64,000 nt of DNA from JAAYJR01 sp964611525 (GCA_964611525.1 CAZTAL010000131.1:1-64000), one strand, 5' to 3'. Counted from the stretch's first letter, positions 55,038 through 64,000 are shown. Translations and numbers: made by a program. Notes: generated from the sequence alone by a model not told the origin.

Positions 55038-55367
55038 ACTCCGAAAAAGTTTTGCAAAATTATAAATTTTTCAGAAACAATAGAATAAATATCAGAATTT
55101 TCCATTTTATCAAACGGATCATATCGCCAAATCACCACCAATTATTAGAGAATCATTAAGAAAAATCAAAAAACCAATAAAAATCTATAGTAAATTATGC
55201 TGAGGGGGCTGTTTTTTACCTTCAAATTAATCATTTACGAATAAAAACTCATCATTCCCGGGTTTCACAAAAATCATTCTTACAATTCATTCAGGCGGCT
55301 ATTTTCCAGCAAACTTTTTTAAAAAATACACTGAACTGATAGACAAAAATTATTGACTTATTAATTA
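55038..55367. other. Intergenic region between panD and yceD
   Basis: The 330 bp are AT-rich, without repeats, RNA gene or coding frame that I can recognise. It should hold the yceD-rpmF side of no promoter, since yceD is transcribed leftward from 55037; its promoter lies in the left part. Confidence 0.35.
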
Positions 55368-55721
55368 TTACTCAATCAGTTTGTTGTTTTCCTCATCAGG
55401 AAAAATTATGGCAGGTTTAAAATTTTTTGCTTCTTCAAAATCCATTAATGCATAAGAAATAATTATCACTATATCGCCCACAGATGCTTTCCGGGCTGCC
55501 GGACCATTCAAACAAATTATACCTGATCCCCGTTCACCCTTTATAACATAAGTTTCAAGGCGTTCACCATTATTTATATTTAATACCTGTACCTTTTCAT
55601 TTTCAATTAAATTGGCAGCATTCATAAGATCTTCATCAATTGTAATACTACCTATATAGCTTAAATTAGCTTCTGTAACAGCTACCTTATGTATTTTTGA
55701 TTTACAAATCTGAATCTGCAT
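55368..55721 (-). CDS. panD: Aspartate 1-decarboxylase (pyruvoyl-dependent)
   Basis: The 117-residue proenzyme makes beta-alanine for pantothenate. It is self-cleaved between Gly24 and Ser25 in YIGSITID to create the pyruvoyl group. Other motifs are KIHKVAVTEANL, NNGERLETYVIKGERGSG and LNGPAARKASVGDIVIIISY. It lies 10 bp after panC and forms an operon with it. Confidence 0.96.
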   Translation of the reverse strand: MQIQICKSKIHKVAVTEANLSYIGSITIDEDLMNAANLIENEKVQVLNINNGERLETYVIKGERGSGIICLNGPAARKASVGDIVIIISYALMDFEEAKNFKPAIIFPDEENNKLIE

Positions 55722-55731
55722 AATAAAATTT

Positions 55732-56571
55732 TTAATTCAAAATTAAATTATCAATTAACCTTACCTTACCACAATAAACAGCAATACAAGCCACTTTTAT
55801 ACCTTTATCTTCCCAACTTTTAATAGGTTGAAGGCTGTCATAATCGACGATTTCAAAATATTCGACATTTAAAAATGGATTCTTATTGATGTTATTAACA
55901 ACCCAATCAGTAATATCCTTTACGGATTTTTTCCCTTTTTGGTTATTAACTTCTGTTAATGTTTTATAAATTAATGCCGCATTTTCATGCTCTTCAGGAG
56001 AAAGCAATTCATTACGGGAACTCAATGCGAGCCCGTTTTTTTCACGTACAATAGGGCATCCTACAATTTCAACCGGTAAATCCAGCATGTCTACTAATTT
56101 ATTAATTATAAAAAATTGCTGAAAATCTTTAAGCCCAAAATAAGCTTTGTCAGGTTCAACAATTTCAAAAAGTATGCTGACGACTTGAGCCACACCATTA
56201 AAATGCCCTTTACGATATTTACCTTCCATGACTTTCCCTGCTACTCCAAAATCAAATACTCTCTCATCCGGCCTGGGATATATTTCTTTCTCCGCAGGTA
56301 CAAAAACAATATGGCAGCCACTGGCCTCAAGCAGTTCCAGATCCGTATCGAGATTTCGGGGATAAGTTCTTAAATCATCAGGATCATTAAATTGTGTAGG
56401 ATTAACAAAAATGCTCACGACCACTATACTATTCTCTGTAATGGCTTTCCTTACCAATGATAAATGTCCCTCATGCAAAGCCCCCATTGTCGGAACAAAA
56501 CCAATGCTTTTTCCCTTTCTGAACTCTGCAAGTTTATTACGTAATCCTGATCTGGTTTCAAAAAAAAACAT
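55732..56571 (-). CDS. panC: Pantoate-beta-alanine ligase
   Basis: The 279-residue nucleotidyltransferase-fold enzyme joins pantoate and beta-alanine with ATP. The HxGH site is in PTMGALHEGHLSLVRKA. FVNPTQFNDPDDLRTYPRNLD, FGLKDFQQFFIINKLV and LALSSRNELLSPEE are typical. Its product feeds coenzyme A and the phosphopantetheine of the ACP in this window. It is divergent from the GlgA-like gene, with about 160 bp between. Confidence 0.96.
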   Translation of the reverse strand: MFFFETRSGLRNKLAEFRKGKSIGFVPTMGALHEGHLSLVRKAITENSIVVVSIFVNPTQFNDPDDLRTYPRNLDTDLELLEASGCHIVFVPAEKEIYPRPDERVFDFGVAGKVMEGKYRKGHFNGVAQVVSILFEIVEPDKAYFGLKDFQQFFIINKLVDMLDLPVEIVGCPIVREKNGLALSSRNELLSPEEHENAALIYKTLTEVNNQKGKKSVKDITDWVVNNINKNPFLNVEYFEIVDYDSLQPIKSWEDKGIKVACIAVYCGKVRLIDNLILN

Positions 56572-56668
56572 TACGTTTTATATTTCAAACCACAAAGTAA
56601 ATAAATTATATGTTTATTTTATCAGAATACCTTATTACATTATAAAAATGTCAAAGAGATTACATAGA

Positions 56669-56700
56669 ATTGAATATTAGTGATATTTTTATTACCTTTG
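56669..56700 (+). promoter_or_regulatory. Bacteroidota promoter for the GlgA-like gene
   Basis: TACCTTTG at 56693-56700 is an exact TAnnTTTG -7 box. ATTG at 56669-56672 is one mismatch from TTTG, with a 20-bp spacer. The start codon is at 56731, giving a leader of about 25 nt. This is the best promoter match in the window. Confidence 0.6.
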
Positions 56701-56730
56701 CAAATTGTTATAAACCGCGCTTAAAGGTCA

Positions 56731-57534
56731 ATGGAAAAGAAAAAAATTCTTTACGTCTCTCAGGAAATTACACCATATCTACCTGAAAGTGAGATGTCGG
56801 AAATATCCCGTTATCTTCCTCAGGGAGTTCAGGAAAAGGGAAGGGAAATCCGCACATTTATGCCCCGCTACGGATGTGTAAATGAAAGACGTAATCAATT
56901 ACACGAAGTAATACGCCTCTCGGGTATGAACTTGGTTATTAACGACACAGACCATCCTCTTATAATTAAAGTGGCCTCAATTCAATCTGCCCGCATGCAG
57001 GTATATTTTATAGATAATGAAGATTATTTTCACCGGAAACACATAATTACAAATTCAAAAGGAGAAGAATTTCCCGACAATGACGAAAGGGCACTTTTTT
57101 TTGCAAGGGGGGTGCTGGAAACAGTTATCAAACTAAGGTGGGCTCCTGACTTAATCCATTGTCACGGCTGGATGACTGCACTTATTCCTCTTTTCATCAA
57201 GAAGTATTATTACAATGATCCGCTCTTCGAACAATCTAAAGTTGTATATTCAGTTTATAAGGATGATTTTAAAAATCCGTTAAATACAAAATTAAAAACC
57301 AAAATTCTTCTGGATAATATGGTTACTGAGGATGTGCCTTTCATGGAAAGTCCCACCTACATAAACATCACCAAGTTGGCTATCCATTATTCAGATGCTA
57401 TTATAAAAGGAGCAGAAAAAATAAATCCTGAAGTGGAAAAATACATTAATTCCTCGGAGAAACCTTTTCTTGATTATCAATCAAAAGATACATACATAGA
57501 GGCCTATGACAATTTTTACAAAAAAATTTGGTAG
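56731..57534 (+). CDS. Truncated glycogen-synthase-like (GT5 N-domain) protein
   Basis: The 267-residue protein matches only the N-terminal Rossmann half of GlgA. It has ILYVSQEITPYLP, EKGREIRTFMPRYG, ERALFFARGVLE and PDLIHCHGWMTALIP. The ADP-glucose-binding KxGG of true GlgA is replaced by PESEMSE, and the entire C-terminal GT-B half is missing; the frame ends cleanly at TAG. So glucosyl transfer is unlikely. Such short genes beside panC, panD and DUF4270 occur in other Bacteroidota, so it is a maintained family rather than a fresh pseudogene. The role is unknown. Confidence 0.8.
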   Translation: MEKKKILYVSQEITPYLPESEMSEISRYLPQGVQEKGREIRTFMPRYGCVNERRNQLHEVIRLSGMNLVINDTDHPLIIKVASIQSARMQVYFIDNEDYFHRKHIITNSKGEEFPDNDERALFFARGVLETVIKLRWAPDLIHCHGWMTALIPLFIKKYYYNDPLFEQSKVVYSVYKDDFKNPLNTKLKTKILLDNMVTEDVPFMESPTYINITKLAIHYSDAIIKGAEKINPEVEKYINSSEKPFLDYQSKDTYIEAYDNFYKKIW

Positions 57535-57588
57535 CCTACATATGTTAAAAGATCAAATTTTATTGTAAAAAATCCAAATTAAAAGTCA

Positions 57589-57624
57589 TTTGCTAAATAG
57601 CCTTAATGATTTTTTATACGTTTG
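57589..57624 (+). promoter_or_regulatory. Possible promoter for the DUF4270 gene
   Basis: TACGTTTG at 57617-57624 fits the -7 consensus. TTTG at 57589-57592 could be the -33 box, but the 24-bp spacer is longer than usual. The start codon is at 57674. Confidence 0.4.
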
Positions 57625-57673
57625 TAATAATTTTAAAAATCAGCAATAATTAATAATAAGCAGTAAACAGCGA

Positions 57674-59050
57674 ATGAAAGTGAAAAGAAATTTAATTTTA
57701 AAATACAAATCATTTTTATTAATAAGCTCAGCCCTTGCATTCTTTACCGGTTGCAATGAACCTAATGATCTCGGTATGGAACTATTACCATCCACTGATT
57801 TAATAGAGATCAAAAATATAGTAGAAAAAAACAGTATATCTTCTTATACTTACTCTGAAGATTCAATAAGAACTGACGAGGCAAACAAAAGCTTACTGGG
57901 CAATTTAACCGATCCTGTTTTCGGCAATACAACAATCGACTTTGCAACCCAATTCAGACTCCTATCTTCCCCTGAGTTTGGAACTAATCCCGTAGCCGAT
58001 TCAGTTAAATTATATCTATACTACCGCAATATGTATGGAGATACAACAACTCTGCAAAGACTAAAAATATATGAACTGAACCAGGATTTGATTGTTGATA
58101 CCACCAATACCAGCGGAGAAACCTCAGATTATCCATACTATCAGAATGTCAATTTGAAATCAATGGCATCTACCATCCAAATTGGAGAATTCGAGTTTGT
58201 TCCTGAAGTGGAACAAGATTCTGCTTCAGGAGACACACTTTACCAACTATTAGGAATACCTCTTGATATTTCCCTTGGAGATAAACTAGTCAGTGCAGAT
58301 TCAATGCAAACAGAGAATAATGAAATATTCCTCGATTTTTTTAAAGGACTATATATAGAAGTTGAAAAAGATGCGAGTGACGGTGGAGCTATTCTTGCAC
58401 TTGAAGCTGCTTCAAATGATGATTTTCAGGGATCTGCATTACTGGTGTATTATAACAATGATGAAAATAAAAACGAAGAAGAGCCGGATACATTATTCCA
58501 TCCATATGTAATTACCCAGTTCAGTGCACGTGTCAATTCATTTAACCACGACTATTCCGAAACAAAATTTATATCAAATTTAAATCAGGAATCAGAAGAA
58601 GATTCCCTGATCTATATACAACCGACTGGCGGCTTAAAATCAAAAATATATATCGACAATCTTTCACTATGGAAAGATTCTGCAAATACCGCAATAAATA
58701 AAGCTGAACTCATTTTTCAGGTTGATACTATAACTTCCGAAGTAGATAAATATCCCCCTCCCGACCAACTTATTTTTAGTTTTATTGATGAAAACGGGAA
58801 TGAATATTTACCGGCAGATTATGCTTTCAATCCCTCATTTTACGGGGGCGCATTAAATACTGACGATTATACGTACCGGTTTAACATTACCCAGCATGTG
58901 CAACAAATAATAGAGGGCAAGATTGAAAATTATGGATTTTTCCTGTCAACCGCCCGTAAGAACAGTACTTCCAAAAGGGTAGTCATTAAAGGTAGCCAAA
59001 GCAATACAGGTATTCAGCTTATAGTTACATACTCAAAATTTTTACAATAA
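57674..59050 (+). CDS. DUF4270 lipoprotein
   Basis: The 458-residue protein has a lipoprotein-type signal (FFTGC, Cys27) and the DUF4270 hallmarks: NDLGMELLPSTD, then RTDEANKSLLGNLTDPVFGNT, followed by a long beta-rich body and a C-terminal KGSQSNTGIQLIVTYSKF. It is a surface or periplasmic protein of unknown role. It follows the GlgA-like gene, the usual neighbourhood for this family in Bacteroidota. Confidence 0.88.
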   Translation: MKVKRNLILKYKSFLLISSALAFFTGCNEPNDLGMELLPSTDLIEIKNIVEKNSISSYTYSEDSIRTDEANKSLLGNLTDPVFGNTTIDFATQFRLLSSPEFGTNPVADSVKLYLYYRNMYGDTTTLQRLKIYELNQDLIVDTTNTSGETSDYPYYQNVNLKSMASTIQIGEFEFVPEVEQDSASGDTLYQLLGIPLDISLGDKLVSADSMQTENNEIFLDFFKGLYIEVEKDASDGGAILALEAASNDDFQGSALLVYYNNDENKNEEEPDTLFHPYVITQFSARVNSFNHDYSETKFISNLNQESEEDSLIYIQPTGGLKSKIYIDNLSLWKDSANTAINKAELIFQVDTITSEVDKYPPPDQLIFSFIDENGNEYLPADYAFNPSFYGGALNTDDYTYRFNITQHVQQIIEGKIENYGFFLSTARKNSTSKRVVIKGSQSNTGIQLIVTYSKFLQ

Positions 59051-59133
59051 ACGCTCAAAACACAATTTTAGCTGACATGTTATCGGATTATATTGGGATC
59101 TAAACAATATAAGGGGATTAAAATTTTATACAC

Positions 59134-60144
59134 GTGAAGATTGGAAATTTGACATTGGATGGAACTCCTCTTTTTCTTGCACCCATGGAAGACGTAACAT
59201 ATGAATCCTTTCGTTGGATGTGCAAAAAATATGGAGCTGATGTTGTTTACACTGAATTTATTTCTTCAGAAGGATTGGTACGTAATAACAACAAGACAAA
59301 ACAAAAGATGGTTTTATCTGGAATCGAGCGTCCCGCAGCTATCCAGATATATGGTCATAATATAAACTCAATGGTTCATGCAGCACAGGTAGCGGAAGAA
59401 TCCCTGCCCGATTTTATCGACCTGAATTTTGGCTGCCCCATAAAAAAAATCATACGTAATGGCTCCGGAGCAGCTTTGCTTAAAGATCTAAAAAAAATGC
59501 AACAAATGGCTACTGAGGTTGTAAAGGCCGTCAAAATTCCTGTAACTGCAAAAACGCGCCTGGGCTGGAGTGAAAATGATAAACCCATCTTGGAAGCTGC
59601 CTTACGATTACAGGATGCTGGCATTACTGTACTAGCTATTCACGGACGGACACGGCAACAACTATATAATGGTAAGGCTGACTGGACTCTTATAGGAAAA
59701 GTAAAAAACCATCCGGAAATAAAAATACCAATCATTGGCAACGGAGACATTACAAGTGGGGAAAAAGCAAAAAAACTTTTAGCACAAACCGGAGTAGATG
59801 GTCTGATGATAGGCAGACCCGCTATCGGTCGTCCGTGGATATTCAAAGAAATCAAACACTATCTGCTGACCGGTAATACATTACCGCCACCTACAGTTAA
59901 AGAAATTGTAGAAAATGCTAAAACTCAGATTAAGCTTACCTTAAAATGGAAAGATAATGAACGGATAACTATACTATTAATGCGTCGCCATTTTTCCAAA
60001 TATTTTCTGGGTTTGCCTGGTTTCCGCACAATGAAAATCAAGTTGCTCCGCGCTGAAAGTATCAGGGAAATTAATGAAATCCTCAATGAGATAGTTAAAA
60101 AATACGGAAATATGTCACCAGACTATTCTGTTGCAGAAAAATAA
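59134..60144 (+). CDS. dusB: tRNA-dihydrouridine synthase
   Basis: The 336-residue FMN enzyme reduces uridine in tRNA D-loops. Motifs are LAPMEDVTYESFRW, FISSEGLVR, NFGCPIKKIIRNGSGAALL (catalytic Cys), KTRLGW, IHGRTRQQLYNGKADW, GNGDI and GRPAIGRPWIF. The DusB subgroup is the best guess. The start is GTG at 59134 (MKIGNLTLDG). It is an isolated transcription unit with TPR genes convergent downstream. Confidence 0.92.
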   Translation: MKIGNLTLDGTPLFLAPMEDVTYESFRWMCKKYGADVVYTEFISSEGLVRNNNKTKQKMVLSGIERPAAIQIYGHNINSMVHAAQVAEESLPDFIDLNFGCPIKKIIRNGSGAALLKDLKKMQQMATEVVKAVKIPVTAKTRLGWSENDKPILEAALRLQDAGITVLAIHGRTRQQLYNGKADWTLIGKVKNHPEIKIPIIGNGDITSGEKAKKLLAQTGVDGLMIGRPAIGRPWIFKEIKHYLLTGNTLPPPTVKEIVENAKTQIKLTLKWKDNERITILLMRRHFSKYFLGLPGFRTMKIKLLRAESIREINEILNEIVKKYGNMSPDYSVAEK

Positions 60145-60258
60145 TTTTATACTCATCTATAAACCTGAAAATTTGGTTAAAAATATTAACTGATAGAACT
60201 TGCTAAAGCCTGAAAATACCAAAACTAACCAACGAAGCAAGAGTTAAAAATTCAATTT

Positions 60259-60882
60259 CTATTTCATAAGTTGCAATCCCTCGTTTGCGGATGAATCACC
60301 GGGATTATATAATTTCACTTTATTGAAAAGTACTTTTGCCTGGTTATAATTCCCCATAAAATAAGAAGTCCATGCTAACATTAGTAATCCATCGTAGCCG
60401 AAAGGATAGAGCTCAACAACTTTTTTAAAGAGGGGATAGGCTTTATCATAATCTTTTCTGCCATAATATACTAATCCCAGCCGGTACATAGCAACAGTAT
60501 TATTTGGATTTACCTCCAAAATTTTGTCATATAATGCAATCACGTCATCCCACCGTCCCAAGGCAGCTTTAGGCAGTATCAATCCAAAACGGGCTTCTTC
60601 CGAATAGGGCTTTAATTCCTGAGCACGCGAATAAAAAATAACAGACTCATCGAACAGGCCGGCATTGTAATGAAGCCAGCCTAACCGTAAATTAATTTCA
60701 TATGATGACTCATCATATACCTGTTTCAACTCATCCGCTGAAGCGGAAAAATCGCCATTCTTTTCCAATTCATAGCTACGGGAAAATGCCTGCTCCATGG
60801 CTTGCTGATTTTCTTGGGCTTCAGACGTAATAGCTGCTACCAGCAAAAATATATAAATCACTTTTGTCCTTAAAAATTCCAT
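60259..60882 (-). CDS. TPR-repeat protein, envelope operon
   Basis: The 207-residue protein has a signal peptide (about 1-22, SEAQ) and four to five TPR motifs spanning about 25-200, for example YELEKNGDFSASADELKQVY and AMYRLGLVYYGRKDYDKAYPLF. It is periplasmic or attached to the envelope. Its start overlaps the preceding barrel gene by 13 nt, so they are co-translated. TPR domains usually scaffold protein complexes; the partner here may be the barrel protein. Confidence 0.85.
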   Translation of the reverse strand: MEFLRTKVIYIFLLVAAITSEAQENQQAMEQAFSRSYELEKNGDFSASADELKQVYDESSYEINLRLGWLHYNAGLFDESVIFYSRAQELKPYSEEARFGLILPKAALGRWDDVIALYDKILEVNPNNTVAMYRLGLVYYGRKDYDKAYPLFKKVVELYPFGYDGLLMLAWTSYFMGNYNQAKVLFNKVKLYNPGDSSANEGLQLMK

Positions 60883-62207
60883 GATATTCCACCAGTTAAT
60901 GTATGTTTTACATAATTATATTTTTCCCCTCCGATTCGGGTACCATTATTATAAACGCGGTATGTCTCTGATATATCCTGAACAATATACCTTAAAACAA
61001 ACTGATATTTTTTACCTTTTGGAAAATAAAAACTCCCTGAAAATTTATTTTCTGATGTTCCGGGAAAATTAGAAACAACATATCCTGCCGATTCAATAAA
61101 ATTTTCCATTTCTCCCCTGAGGTAATTCCCGTAAAAATGTACAAGCCCCATCTGCACCCCACCTGAGAAACCAAATGCATTGAACCCAAAACTATTTTCT
61201 TTGTCACCCTTATAGTAAACCCGGGGCGTTATATAAAAATTTACATTCGATAACGGATAAAAAGTTAACCATGCAGATGCCTGAATAAAATTCCCATCAT
61301 TAATATTAGCAAAATTTAATTCTGCTCCCGGGGAAAAATTTCCAAAATGCGACCAGAGAGAAGTAGAAAAAATAAAATCTGAATATTTCAGGAGAGAACC
61401 GGAAAATAATCTATTCCCATTATTGCCCAGTCTACCCACAAACAGTTCATAATTTCCCCATATAGCGGAAAGTGACGGTGAAACATAAAGTTTTCTGCCC
61501 AATACAAAATGAGGATTCAAAAAGTATTGAAACTGATTTATACTTATCAGATATGTTTTCAGTGATCCCCAGTCAATACGTTCCTCTCGCTTAACCCCGA
61601 TGTAGGTCAGATTATGATTTAAACTGAATCCTGGAGCTAACCGGTGTGTGAAATCAAACGATTCAAAATGGTAATTTTTCAGATAAAAGGCTTCTCCATA
61701 ATATCCCTCTGGTTCTACAACTTCATCATGTGGGGCATTTATCAATTCTTCAAAATCAGGATTAAAACAGTATCCGCCTTCTAAGGCCACACTAATTACT
61801 TCCCTGTCAGCATACCCTATTTTTTCTTTTACGTGGGGAAGAAAAATTCCTGCAATTTTAGATGCCTCTGTAGCCCGTCCCCCAAAAACAAGGCTGTAAT
61901 AAAGATATTCCTGCAACCAATCAAAAGACTTGTCATTTTCCCAGGCTTTCAGTAACCACTTTGCGGCAGAACGGTATTTTTTCAAATTATAAAATGCAAT
62001 TCCGGTACGTACCTGCAAATAAAAAAAGTCGATTCCCTGTTCCCTAGCTCTTTCTGTATAATCAATAAGCTCCTCCCATTTCTTTTGCTGGTAGAGTTCA
62101 TAAGAGTTAATATCAACCTGAGGATAGGTAAATTTCTGCTGTTCCTGAGCCCGTGAAACTATTATAAAAATCAATAAAACAAAAATTAATCCAATTCGTT
62201 TTGACAT
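60870..62207 (-). CDS. TPR plus outer-membrane beta-barrel protein (YaiO-like)
   Basis: The 445-residue protein has a signal peptide (about 1-20, ending SRAQ), a TPR region (about 28-125) and a C-terminal region of alternating amphipathic strands ending in an aromatic residue (GGISWNF), as expected for a beta-barrel. This layout resembles the YaiO-type outer-membrane proteins. Repeated motifs such as YFLNPHF and GRKLYVSPSLS support barrel strands. It overlaps the downstream TPR gene by 13 nt and the upstream UT-M23 gene by 22 nt. The cargo or ligand is unknown. Confidence 0.8.
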   Translation of the reverse strand: MSKRIGLIFVLLIFIIVSRAQEQQKFTYPQVDINSYELYQQKKWEELIDYTERAREQGIDFFYLQVRTGIAFYNLKKYRSAAKWLLKAWENDKSFDWLQEYLYYSLVFGGRATEASKIAGIFLPHVKEKIGYADREVISVALEGGYCFNPDFEELINAPHDEVVEPEGYYGEAFYLKNYHFESFDFTHRLAPGFSLNHNLTYIGVKREERIDWGSLKTYLISINQFQYFLNPHFVLGRKLYVSPSLSAIWGNYELFVGRLGNNGNRLFSGSLLKYSDFIFSTSLWSHFGNFSPGAELNFANINDGNFIQASAWLTFYPLSNVNFYITPRVYYKGDKENSFGFNAFGFSGGVQMGLVHFYGNYLRGEMENFIESAGYVVSNFPGTSENKFSGSFYFPKGKKYQFVLRYIVQDISETYRVYNNGTRIGGEKYNYVKHTLTGGISWNF

Positions 62208-64000
62208 AACATTTTTATCTTAGTATCATTAAATACAATAAAAATTTCGAAATCACCCTGTTCGTTCACTTTTAATTCACCTTTATATATCCTTATTTCC
62301 CGTCCTGTAATTTTTTTTGTAATCCAAACATTCATTTTTACATCTCCGGATGATAAAATATCTCCGGCATCCTTCATCACCAAAATATAATCTGCCTTAA
62401 GGAAAATGAACAGAGGAGCTATAAAATCCTGTAAGTATTTTATAATTCCCCGGAAAAGAAAGTTAACAGGAATGGCATCAGAAATTTTACCATCTGGCAG
62501 AAATCCCGTAGGTACTTTAAAAAGTACTAAAAAAAACCAGAACAACGGCGAATTCGTTTTTCCCGAAAAATTGGTAAAATAATGCATATCCCCATGATTG
62601 TAAAGATAAGCTTTTCCGGCATGTTTTTTACAATTTATATATGTATTATTATAAACATCTGTTTCTACTGTCCAGTTATATTCACCGGCCAATTTTTTCC
62701 ATTTAGTCCTTTCCGAATCCACCTCCATCGTAACTTTAATTCTCTGGCCAGGGATAAAATGAAGTGCTTTCGCAAGTATTTTATTTTTTGAAGGATTAGC
62801 AACAATCTGATCCTTACGGGGAAAAGAAAAACTTCTTAACAAGTAGCCCTTATCTTCTTTCAGCATATAATTTCCAAAAGGATATTCTGAGGTTGTGGAT
62901 CCGATATAGGGGTTGGATTGAAACTGAAAATGAAGGTGTGGATATGGCGACCGCCCCGAGTTTCCACATCTTCCTATTATTTGTCCTCTTTTAACAGAAT
63001 ACCCTGATTTAACTTCCACCGACCGGTATTTCAAATGACTGAATTTAGAATAAATGTAATCTTCATGCTTTATAACTACCGTATTCCCCCAGTTTTCTTC
63101 AGTATTTACATCGCCAATCTTATTATCAGCAACATTATCAACTACCTCCGCCACGGTACCTTCAGCCACGGCAAGCACAGCTTTCCCAAAGCAATAATAA
63201 TCTTCCTGTAAATCACCGGAATTTTTATATTGCCGACCTTCCCGGTCAGTTATAATAAAATCCCAGGCATGCCGCCAGGCTCCTTTATGGGTATATTCAC
63301 CGTTATGTCCCTGGCTAACCGTCCATTCCCCGTAAAAAGGCAATGCTGCTGAAACGGGATAAGCCGTTGGAAAACGTTTCGCATTAGCTGAATATAAATA
63401 AAGATTTTTCTCCGGCATGCCAAGCTGAACCGGTGTTTCAATTAAATTTACGGACCTTTGTTCCCTAAGTTTCAGAGCATATAAAAACATTAAAACTATC
63501 ATATTAAAAGGAAGAGAATAAGGAGAAATTTTAAAGGCCAGAAAAAGCTGCTGGGTAGCAGTGGTGATCAGAACAACAGCAGGGAGAAGCAAAATAATCC
63601 AACTAAAACTGATCCTTCCCGGAATAAGGTAATACCCTCCCAATGCAATAGCTGTCAGGATATAATTAAATCCGATAAAGGTATAGCCCAATGAATTGAA
63701 CTCGATACCGACTAAATTATAAAACAAATAAGCCACAGAATAACCTATAACGGAAAGCATAAAACTTATACGCGAATAGATAAGTAATCCTGCAGCAATA
63801 ATAATACCGGCCAGCATATGGGTCTGAAAAAATATAGCTCCAAGGGAATGAAAATAAATCCGCAGAAATGAAGAATATATATTATTTTCGAGAAAGTCAT
63901 AAAAATCTACAAAAGCCTTTCCCCCGACAGAATAGAGTTCATTATACACAAAAATACCTCTTTCGCTAAAATTAAGAGCTGATAAGCTATTTGCTGACAA
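62186..64000 (-). CDS. Urea-transporter-like membrane domain fused to M23 peptidase (5' partial)
   Basis: The gene enters from the right edge, so its N-terminus is outside; 604 residues are visible. Residues about 45-175 are a polytopic region resembling the second half of urea transporters (SLGYTFIGFNYILTAIALGG and ISPYSLPFNMIVLMFLY). Next come a linker and an M23 metallopeptidase domain (about 215-400) with the zinc ligands His238, Asp247 and the HxH pair His355-His357 in PHLHFQF. A further beta-rich tail of about 200 residues follows. The peptidase would cleave peptidoglycan cross-bridges or other periplasmic peptides beside a membrane pore. Bacteroidota proteins of this kind are known to me only as family-level fusions; the substrate is unknown. 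It overlaps the barrel gene by 22 nt. Confidence 0.85.
   Translation of the reverse strand: MSANSLSALNFSERGIFVYNELYSVGGKAFVDFYDFLENNIYSSFLRIYFHSLGAIFFQTHMLAGIIIAAGLLIYSRISFMLSVIGYSVAYLFYNLVGIEFNSLGYTFIGFNYILTAIALGGYYLIPGRISFSWIILLLPAVVLITTATQQLFLAFKISPYSLPFNMIVLMFLYALKLREQRSVNLIETPVQLGMPEKNLYLYSANAKRFPTAYPVSAALPFYGEWTVSQGHNGEYTHKGAWRHAWDFIITDREGRQYKNSGDLQEDYYCFGKAVLAVAEGTVAEVVDNVADNKIGDVNTEENWGNTVVIKHEDYIYSKFSHLKYRSVEVKSGYSVKRGQIIGRCGNSGRSPYPHLHFQFQSNPYIGSTTSEYPFGNYMLKEDKGYLLRSFSFPRKDQIVANPSKNKILAKALHFIPGQRIKVTMEVDSERTKWKKLAGEYNWTVETDVYNNTYINCKKHAGKAYLYNHGDMHYFTNFSGKTNSPLFWFFLVLFKVPTGFLPDGKISDAIPVNFLFRGIIKYLQDFIAPLFIFLKADYILVMKDAGDILSSGDVKMNVWITKKITGREIRIYKGELKVNEQGDFEIFIVFNDTKIKMLCQNELD

Overview
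The window looks like a chromosomal segment of a Bacteroidota (class Bacteroidia) organism. It is AT-rich. It carries families that are largely confined to that phylum (DUF4954, DUF4296, DUF4270, a short GlgA-like gene beside panC, a bactofilin in front of the F0 genes). It also has a lipid A Kdo transferase, a TonB receptor and lipoproteins, which point to a Gram-negative envelope. Several intergenic regions contain Bacteroidota-type promoter boxes (TTTG, about 20 bp, TAnnTTTG). No rRNA, tRNA, CRISPR array, insertion sequence or prophage was recognised.

Layout, left to right. 1-1125 (minus): a TonB-dependent receptor cut by the window edge, preceded by a NikR-type regulator that lacks all four nickel ligands; both genes carry the same spaced direct repeat just before their starts. 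1406-3022: a YhbP-like flavin protein and a ROK sugar kinase. 3240-5945 (plus): a zinc/manganese-type ABC transporter whose binding lipoprotein is fused in frame to YidD. 5979-14978 (minus): an amino-sugar cluster with a ROK repressor, a degenerate NagB fused to a PIG-L/LmbE deacetylase, an acyl carrier protein, an ADP-forming acyl-CoA synthetase, canonical NagB and DUF4954. 15262-26071 (plus): a secreted PHP phosphodiesterase, a cysteate-synthase-like enzyme (sulfonolipid precursor), beta-galactosidase, a lycopene-cyclase-type carotenoid protein and KdtA in overlapping frames, then a class II ribonucleotide reductase.

26083-31011 holds gcvH, tsaE, an alanine dehydrogenase-like gene, a type I pullulanase and a small membrane protein. 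31075-41615 (plus) holds an EndoQ-UvrD repair fusion, dxs, an orphan histidine kinase, a heptose-phosphate adenylyltransferase domain, radA, a DUF4296 lipoprotein and an amidohydrolase. 41637-47611 holds DUF2147, a penicillin acylase homologue, a Gly/Tyr-rich Spy-like protein, YkvA/DUF1232, a TSUP exporter and a methyltransferase.

47623-55037 (minus) is the ATP synthase cluster (a, c, b, delta, alpha, gamma, preceded by bactofilin, AtpZ and an AtpI-like protein; no beta or epsilon), then rpmF-yceD. 55368-60144 has panD-panC divergent from a truncated GlgA-like gene, DUF4270 and dusB. 60259-64000 (minus) is an overlapping three-gene envelope operon: a urea-transporter-like membrane domain fused to an M23 peptidase (5' end outside the window), a TPR plus beta-barrel outer-membrane protein, and a TPR protein.

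The most unusual items are the ligand-less NikR with its paired operators, the UT-M23/barrel/TPR operon, the EndoQ-UvrD fusion, the NagB-PIG-L fusion with altered deaminase residues, the YidD-ZnuA fusion across an A9 tract, and two families of short dispersed intergenic repeats. All assignments come from reading the sequence; no database search was run.
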